A stretch of DNA of 64,000 bases, from positions 1 to 64,000 of the forward strand of contig QZFT01000046.1 of the NCBI GenBank assembly GCA_003600225.1. The letters are read 5' to 3'. This stretch comes from Pseudonocardiaceae bacterium YIM PH 21723. Lineage in GTDB: Bacteria > Actinomycetota > Actinomycetes > Mycobacteriales > Pseudonocardiaceae. The position numbers were made by a program, and so were the translations under genes. The notes under the pieces were generated by a model. The model searched no databases. It saw only the letters and a list, made by a program, of their open reading frames with translations, and was not told the origin of the DNA. Positions 48,096 to 64,000 of the stretch are shown piece by piece (within the stretch, counting starts at the first letter, position 1; the number at the start of each line of letters is the position of its first letter).

Positions 48096-49130
48096 ATGCT
48101 CATCCGACAGAAGACGGTAACCAGGCGCGCGATCATGGCCCTCGCCGCTGTGGCGGTCGGCGCCGGCCTCCTCACGGGCTGCGATTCCAGCGCCGACAAC
48201 GCGTCGGGTGGGGCGGCGGCGGGTGGCACGTTCCCGGTCACCGTGGACCACTTCTTCGGCTCCACGACGATCAAGGAAGCCCCGAAGAAGATCGTCGCCG
48301 TCGGCTACACCGACGACCAGGCCGCCCTCGCCCTCGGCGCCAAGCCGGTCGGCATGACCGACCAGTACACGAACCCGGCCGGCAAGTCCCCGGACATCAA
48401 CACCCAGTGGCCGTGGACCAAGGACAAGTGGGGCGACTCCAAGCCCGAGGTCGTCATGGTCAACGGCGACACCGCCCCCAACTTCGAGAAGATCGCCAAG
48501 CTGGACCCCGACCTGATCATCGCGGTCTACTCGGAGATCGACCAGGCCTCCTACGACAAGCTGACCAAGCTCGCGCCGACCGTGGCGCGCACCAAGGCCG
48601 AGAAGGAGCCGTTCAGCGCTCCGTGGCAGGACAACGCGCTGCAGATCTCCAAGGCCCTCGGTAAGGAAGACGAGGGCAAGAAGCAGATCCAGGCGATCAA
48701 CGACAAGCAGGCCGCCGTCAAGAAGGCACACCCGGAGTGGGCGGGCCAGTCGGCCGTCGCCGTCACCTGGTACAAGGACGCGGTGTACCCCTACACCAGC
48801 ACCGACGTGCGTGGACAGGTGCTGAGCGGCTTCGGCTTCAAGGGCAACCCGGACCTGGACAAGCTGTCCGACGGCAAGTTCTCCTTCGCGCTGTCCCCGG
48901 AGCGGATGGACGTGCTGAGCAAGTTCGACCACATCATCGTCATCGCCGACAAGGCCGATGAGGACGCGATCAAGAAGTTCCAGCTGTTCACCAACCTGCC
49001 CGCCGTCAAGGCCGGCAAGGTCATCTACGTGCCGGACAGCGAAGGCGCGGCGGTCGGCGCGGCCATCTCCCAGGCCACCCTCGCCTCCATGCCGTACGCG
49101 ATCGACCAGTTCTCCCAGCTGATCAAGTAA
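48096..49130 (+). CDS. Ferri-siderophore-binding lipoprotein (CchF type)
   Basis: 344 residues from the ATG at 48096 with AAAGGA 8 bp upstream. Twin-Arg-containing signal (TRRAIMALAAVAVGAGLLTGC) with lipobox LTGC, then a type III binding-protein fold (KKIVAVGYTDDQAALALGAKP, LDPDLIIAVYSEID). It captures the ferri-siderophore outside the membrane. Four bp separate it from the exporter gene. Confidence 0.95.
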   Translation: MLIRQKTVTRRAIMALAAVAVGAGLLTGCDSSADNASGGAAAGGTFPVTVDHFFGSTTIKEAPKKIVAVGYTDDQAALALGAKPVGMTDQYTNPAGKSPDINTQWPWTKDKWGDSKPEVVMVNGDTAPNFEKIAKLDPDLIIAVYSEIDQASYDKLTKLAPTVARTKAEKEPFSAPWQDNALQISKALGKEDEGKKQIQAINDKQAAVKKAHPEWAGQSAVAVTWYKDAVYPYTSTDVRGQVLSGFGFKGNPDLDKLSDGKFSFALSPERMDVLSKFDHIIVIADKADEDAIKKFQLFTNLPAVKAGKVIYVPDSEGAAVGAAISQATLASMPYAIDQFSQLIK

Positions 49131-49134
49131 AGGT

Positions 49135-50935
49135 ATGACGATCACCGCCGCACACGACGACACGATCCTCCGGACGGCGACCGGTCGCGAGGCCGCTCGC
49201 TGGGTGGGAACGCAGTGCCGGGACATGCCGTGGCTGTCGGCAGGCACCGCGGCGACCTCGGTGGCAGGAGCAGCGCTGCAGGTGCTGCCGATCTTCCTGC
49301 TCGGCCGGGTCGTCGACGGTGTGGTCGGCGGTGAATCCCGCTCCATCCTGATCACCATCGGGATCCTCACGGTGGCCGCCGCGCTGATCGGCGCGGTGGC
49401 CACCGGGACCTCGACCTATCTCATCGGCCGGCTCGGCACCGAACTGCTCACCAGGGTCAGGGAGGCCGCGGTGCACGCGGTACTCGCCCTCCCCAGCGCC
49501 CGGATCGAGCAGGTCGGCCGGGGAGACGTGCTCTCCCGCGTCGGCGACGACGTGGCCGTGGTGTCCAAGGGCATCCGGAACGCCATCCCGACGCTGTTCT
49601 CGTCGATGGTGCTCGTCGGCACCGCCACCGCAGGCATGTTCACCCTCGACTGGCGGCTCGGCCTGGCCGGTTCCGCCGCGCTGCCCGCCTACTGGCTGGC
49701 GCTGCGCTGGTACCTCCCCCGCTCCGCCCCGCTCTACCAGGAGCGGGCACGCGCCCAGGCCGACCGGGCGCAGGCGCTGATCAGCGGGCTGAACGGGATC
49801 GACACCGTCCGGGCCTACCGCCTCGAAGAGGACTTCCGCGGCCGGACCGAGCGGGAGTCCTGGCGGGTGCGGAACCTGGGCATCACCGTGTTCCGGCTGT
49901 TCGGCCGGTTCGTCGGCCGGGAGAACCGCGCCGAGTTCATCGGCCTGACGTTCATCCTGGTCATCGGCCTGCTGCTCCTGCGAGCGGACAGTATCACCCT
50001 GGGTGAGGCGGCCGCTGCCGCGCTGGCCTTCCACAAGCTGTTCACCCCGCTCGGCGTGATCATGTACACCTTCGACGAGGCACAGAAATCCGGCGCCAGC
50101 CTCACCCGCCTCGTGGGCGTCCTCGGCGAAGGCGCGGGCGACCATCTAGTGGGAGCACTTTCCACGGAACAAGGAGCACTTTCTGCAGAAAGTGTTCCGG
50201 TGCGCGTGGAGAACCTCACCCATCGCTACCCGGGAACCGACCGGCCGGTGCTGGAAGAGGTCAGCCTGAACATCCCGGCCGGCGGGTCACTCGCCCTCGT
50301 CGGAGCCACCGGAGCCGGGAAGACGACCCTGGCCGCGTTGATCGCCGGCGTCACCCGGCCACAGTCCGGGTCCATCCACATCGGACACCACGACCTCGCC
50401 GAACTGGACGAGGTCGGCGCGCGGTCGCTGGTCAGCATCCTCACCCAGGAGACACACGTGTTCTCCGGCCCCCTCGCCGAGGATCTGCGGCTGGCCAAAC
50501 CCACGGCGACCGACGAGGAACTCCGGGAGGCGCTGCGCACCGTCGGCGCGCAGGGCTGGGAGTCCAAATTGGACACCGTGGTCGGCGAAGGCGGCGAGCG
50601 GGTCGACGGAACCACCGTCGCCCGGATCGCCCTGGCCCGGCTGGTGCTCAGCGGAGCACCGGTGGTCGTGCTGGATGAATCCACCGCCGAGGCCGGCAGC
50701 CAGGGCGCCGCCGAGCTGGAGCGGGCAGTACAGGCCGCGTGTCGCGGCCGCACGACACTGCTGGTCGCGCACCGGCTGTCCCAGGCGATGGCGGCGGACC
50801 GCATCGCCGTGCTGGACGCCGGACGCGTGATCGAGCAGGGCACACACGAGGAACTGGTAGCGCTCGGCGGCCGGTACGCGCAGCTGTGGAGGGCGTGGCG
50901 CGACGGTGGCCAGCGGAGTTCAATTCTGGGAAGGG

Positions 50936-50943
<8 letters not shown>
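49135..50943 (+). CDS. ABC exporter half-transporter with degenerate signature motif (CchG type)
   Basis: 602 residues: six-helix membrane domain (~1-330), then an ATPase domain. Walker [10 protein letters not shown] (~388) and Walker B VVVLDEST are intact and the H-loop His is present (LLVAHRLS). The signature, normally LSGGQ, reads VDGTT. The linker before the ATPase domain carries a family B palindrome. Its partner is probably the half-transporter at 61407, whose defects are complementary. Likely siderophore export, as proposed for the cch exporters. It overlaps the NRPS start by 8 bp. Confidence 0.9.
50173..50198. repeat. Palindromic repeat family B, in exporter gene
   Basis: A 26-bp palindrome (one mismatch pair) centred on TTCTGCAGAA; a partial arm precedes it at ~50153-50170. 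It reads GALSAESVP in the exporter, the same frame as the copies in the NRPS genes, in the linker between membrane and ATPase domains. Confidence 0.7.
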
Positions 50944-61406
<10,463 letters not shown>

Positions 61407-61420
<14 letters not shown>

Positions 61421-63098
61421 GCCCCGCACGGGCAAGGACATCCTGCGCATCGCGCTGCGGCGCAATGTGGCGGCCATGGCCGCAGGCACCGCGCTCATGG
61501 GCATGTACCAGGCGGCGGAGACGGCGTTCCCCATCGCGCTCGGCGAGATCGTCGAGCTCGCGTTGCGGGAGCGCAGTCTCCGCGCGCTCGGCCTGTCCAT
61601 CCTCGGTCTCGGCGTGCTCATCACGATCGTCTCGCTGTCCTGGCGGCACGGTATGCGCGTGCTGCAGAAGGCCAACACCACCGAGGCGCACCGCTGGCGG
61701 GTCCAGGTGGCGGCGGCCGGCCTGGAACCGATGGACCGGGAACACGGCTTGCGCTCCGGCGAGGTACTGACCGTGGCCACCGAGGACGCGGACCAGACGG
61801 CGGACATCATCGAGGTGGTTCCGCTGCTGGTCAGCGCGGTGATCGCGGTGGTCATCGCCGCGATCGCCCTGGGTCTGGCCAGCATCTGGCTGGGCCTGCT
61901 GGTGATCGCGGGCGCCACGGTGAACCTGACCATCCTGAGCCTGCTGTCCAAGAAGATCGGCTCCAGCACCCAGGAACAACAGGCCAGGGTCGCACGGGCG
62001 GCCGCGAAGGTCGCCGACCTGATCGGTGGCCTCCGGCCGCTGCACGGGTTCGGCGGCAACCACGCGGCGTTCCGGTCCTACCGGCGGATCAGCACGGAGG
62101 CCAAGCAACAGGCGATCACCGTCGCCGGGGTCAACGGCGGCTACACCGGAATCGGCCTGGCGCTCAATGCCATCCTGGCCGCCGCAGTGACACTCACCGC
62201 CGGCTGGCTCGCCTTCGACCGGCAGATCTCCGTCGGACAGCTGGTGATGGCCGTCGGGTTGTCGCAGTTCATCATGGAGCCGCTGCGGCTGTTCTCCGAG
62301 ATGCCGAAATACATCATGATCGCGCGGGCTTCGGCGGAGCGACTGGCCCTGGTGCTGGCCGCGCCGTCACCCGGCACCGCGGGCCGTGAGCCGGTGTCCG
62401 CCGGCGCCACCCTGGAGGTCGCCGAGCTCAGTTACGGCGCCCTGTCCGGACTGGATTTCCGGGTGCCCGCCGGGGAATTCGTGGCGATCGCGGCCTACGA
62501 CCCGGGTGCCGCCGCGGATCTGGCCGCCGTGCTCGCAGTCGGAGTCCGGCCGGACCGGTACACCGGATCGGTGCGGATCGACGGTGCGTCCCTCGACGAG
62601 CTGTCCGTGGCGGCGGTCCGCGGGCACATGCTGGTCAACCCGGCGCACGCGGAGATCTTCGCCGGGACGCTGCGGTCCAACATCGACCCGTCGGGTGTCT
62701 GCCCGGATGTCGATCCGGCGGTGTACGCGTCGATGCTGACCGACGTGGTGGCGTTGCACCGGGATGGGCTCGAGCACGTCGTCGCGGACCGGGGCACCAA
62801 CCTGTCCGGTGGCCAGCGGCAGCGGCTCTCACTCGCCCGGGCTCTGGCCGCGGCGCCGGAGATCCTAGTGCTGCACGATCCGACCACGGCGGTGGACGCG
62901 GTCACCGAGCAACTCATCGCCCGGCGGATCGCCGACCTGCGCCGGGGGCGGACCACGGTGGTGCTGACCAGCAGCCCGGCCCTGCTGGACGTGGCGGACC
63001 GGGTCCTGGTCCTCGACGGCGGAACAGTGGCGGGCGAGGGCACCCACCGGGACCTGCTCACCGCCGATGACGCCTACCGCGTCGCCGTCACCCGCTGA
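61407..63098 (+). CDS. ABC exporter half-transporter with degenerate Walker A (CchI type)
   Basis: 563 residues. Six-helix membrane domain (~1-310), then an ATPase domain. The signature [15 protein letters not shown] is intact. The Walker A position (~365-375) reads [11 protein letters not shown] without the Lys, Walker B ends LHDPT instead of DE, and the H-loop His is missing (LTSSPALL). It overlaps the NRPS end by 14 bp. With the exporter at 49135 it would make a heterodimer with one functional ATP site. Confidence 0.9.
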
Positions 63099-63109
63099 GC
63101 ACACTGCCT

Positions 63110-63149
63110 CCGGAGTCGACGAGGTTCGCCTGAATCGCGTCAACTCCGG
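63110..63149 (+). terminator. Hairpin after the exporter gene, degenerate family A palindrome
   Basis: Outer arms CCGGAGTCGACG and CGTCAACTCCGG (one mismatch) surround a diverged centre containing GAGGTTCG. It lies 11 bp after the exporter stop and recalls repeat family A; it may terminate the cluster transcript. Confidence 0.55.
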
Positions 63150-63189
63150 GCAACCGGGATTTGACCCCTGATCTGATCAACTGGGCCAC

Positions 63190-63822
63190 ATGTCGACAGC
63201 CACTGCGCCGTCCGGCGCAGCAACACTGCAAACCTTCGGTCTCGACGATCTCGCCCAGTACACCTGGGAAGGCGCATTCGGCCCGACCGCCAGCCCGGAT
63301 TTCCGGGTGTTCTACGTCGGCCGGGACGATGTGCACGGGGTGCTCACGCACCTGCTGACCAGGGTCCGGCTGAGCGTCAAGATGAACATGTTCGGCTACG
63401 ACGACGAGCAGCTCAACAGCCTGTTATTCGGGCTGGCCCAGAACCCCACGGTCATGGTGCAGGTGACCTTGGACCGATCCCAGGCCGGCGGAGTGCACGA
63501 GAAGAAGATCCTCGACTCCGATGCCGTGGCAGACCCGGCCGCCTTCGCGGCGAACTTCGCCGTCGGCGAGTCGGCGACCCATCAGATCAGCCACACCAAG
63601 GGTGGAATCCTCGACGGCATCGTGGCCTTCGAGGGTTCCACCAACTGGTCCGTCGCCGGCGAAGGCACCGGTATCGCGTTGGGGAAGGACAAACAGTCCG
63701 CCGGATTCAAGGCGCAGAACAACACCTTGACCGTGTACACGAATCCCTACGAGATCGCGAAGTTCGCGGCCCGGCTGGATTACGAGCACGCGGTGGCAGC
63801 GCACCAGGGGAAACAGCCCTAA
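63190..63822 (+). CDS. Phospholipase D-like single-HKD-motif protein
   Basis: 210 residues from the ATG at 63190. One PLD motif is clear: HTKGGILDGIVAFEGSTNWS (HxKxxxxD followed by GSTNWS), as in bacterial single-motif nucleases of the Nuc type, which act as dimers. An earlier block (VHGVLTHLLTRVRLSVKMNMFGYDD) fits the fold. No signal peptide is seen. A phosphodiesterase or nuclease is likely; the substrate is unknown. Ends overlap the convergent esterase gene by 3 bp. Confidence 0.82.
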   Translation: MSTATAPSGAATLQTFGLDDLAQYTWEGAFGPTASPDFRVFYVGRDDVHGVLTHLLTRVRLSVKMNMFGYDDEQLNSLLFGLAQNPTVMVQVTLDRSQAGGVHEKKILDSDAVADPAAFAANFAVGESATHQISHTKGGILDGIVAFEGSTNWSVAGEGTGIALGKDKQSAGFKAQNNTLTVYTNPYEIAKFAARLDYEHAVAAHQGKQP

Positions 63823-64000
63823 CCCAGGGCCCAGGCGACATCCCGCAGCAGTGCCTCACGCCAGCCCGCGCGGTCGTGGCCGGACGGTGAGCGGGAGATC
63901 CGGACGTCGGCACCGGCGGCCGCGACCAGGGATTCGACCAGGTCGCAGTGCGGCAGCATGCGCGTCTCGTGCTCCCCCACATCGAAGGCGATCCGCAGCC
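63819..64000 (-). CDS. C-terminal end of a Fes/CchJ-like esterase, 5' part beyond window
   Basis: About 60 residues are visible before the TAG at 63819-63821: LRIAFDVGEHE, LVESLVAAAGADVRISRSPSGHDRAGWREALLRDVAWALG. The GHDxxxWR pattern and the preceding GEHE block fit the catalytic C-terminus of enterochelin-esterase-like hydrolases. In the coelichelin cluster the esterase CchJ sits at the same place and is thought to release the product or hydrolyse ferri-siderophore. Confidence 0.75.
   Translation of the reverse strand, partial: LRIAFDVGEHETRMLPHCDLVESLVAAAGADVRISRSPSGHDRAGWREALLRDVAWALG

Overview
The window is high-GC DNA with actinomycete gene content. DmdR/IdeR-type iron boxes, GTG/TTG starts, a PopR/ClpP locus, an ECF41 sigma factor and a propane-monooxygenase cluster together suggest a Pseudonocardiales-like (Amycolatopsis-type) soil bacterium. 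That placement is inference; there is no rRNA gene and I saw no tRNA gene.

Layout. (1) <1-12429, minus strand: an iron-box-controlled operon of siderophore-interacting flavoprotein, ferri-siderophore lipoprotein, two FecCD permeases, a FecE-type ATPase and a large NRPS that runs off the left edge (C-A-PCP-E-C-A-PCP-E..., with an EntF-like starter condensation domain). (2) 12.6-16.4 kb: msrA, an NmrA-type oxidoreductase with its ECF41 sigma factor and a matching promoter, and a membrane-anchored PLD-like protein. (3) 16.4-22.0 kb: a LysR regulator divergent from benzoylformate decarboxylase, aldehyde dehydrogenase, an aromatic-acid MFS permease and a carboxymuconolactone decarboxylase-like protein (mandelate/benzoylformate to benzoate). 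(4) 22.1-29.1 kb: accessory genes, including a secreted peptidase with its TetR regulator, a nested palindromic repeat, an amine oxidase fused to a cNMP-binding domain, a DinB-like protein, a secreted endonuclease, a beta/gamma-crystallin-like secreted protein and an AA10 LPMO. (5) 29.2-40.3 kb: a propane/acetone/phenol-type diiron monooxygenase cluster (Fis-family activator, small ORF, prmABCD, amidohydrolase, MIP18-like protein, alcohol dehydrogenase, dedicated GroEL) with two copies of a palindromic operator. (6) 40.4-44.5 kb: a 26-residue membrane microprotein gene, a type II thioesterase, a PopR-like regulator with a PopR box, two clpP paralogues (one lacking the catalytic Ser) and an enolase. 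(7) 44.5-64 kb: a coelichelin-type siderophore cluster with mbtH, ferri-siderophore uptake genes, two half ABC exporters, a trimodular NRPS whose specificity codes read as formyl-hydroxyornithine, Thr-like and hydroxyornithine, a PLD-like protein and the end of a Fes/CchJ-like esterase.

How it works together: two iron-regulated siderophore systems, one probably aryl-capped and one coelichelin-like, bracket catabolic modules for aromatic acids and short alkanes/ketones. The ornithine hydroxylase and formyltransferase needed for a coelichelin-like product are not in the window.

The most unusual signal is two families of short near-perfect palindromes. They lie between genes and also inside the NRPS and exporter coding sequences, always in one reading frame, so they add short peptides to the proteins. 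This resembles Rickettsia palindromic elements.
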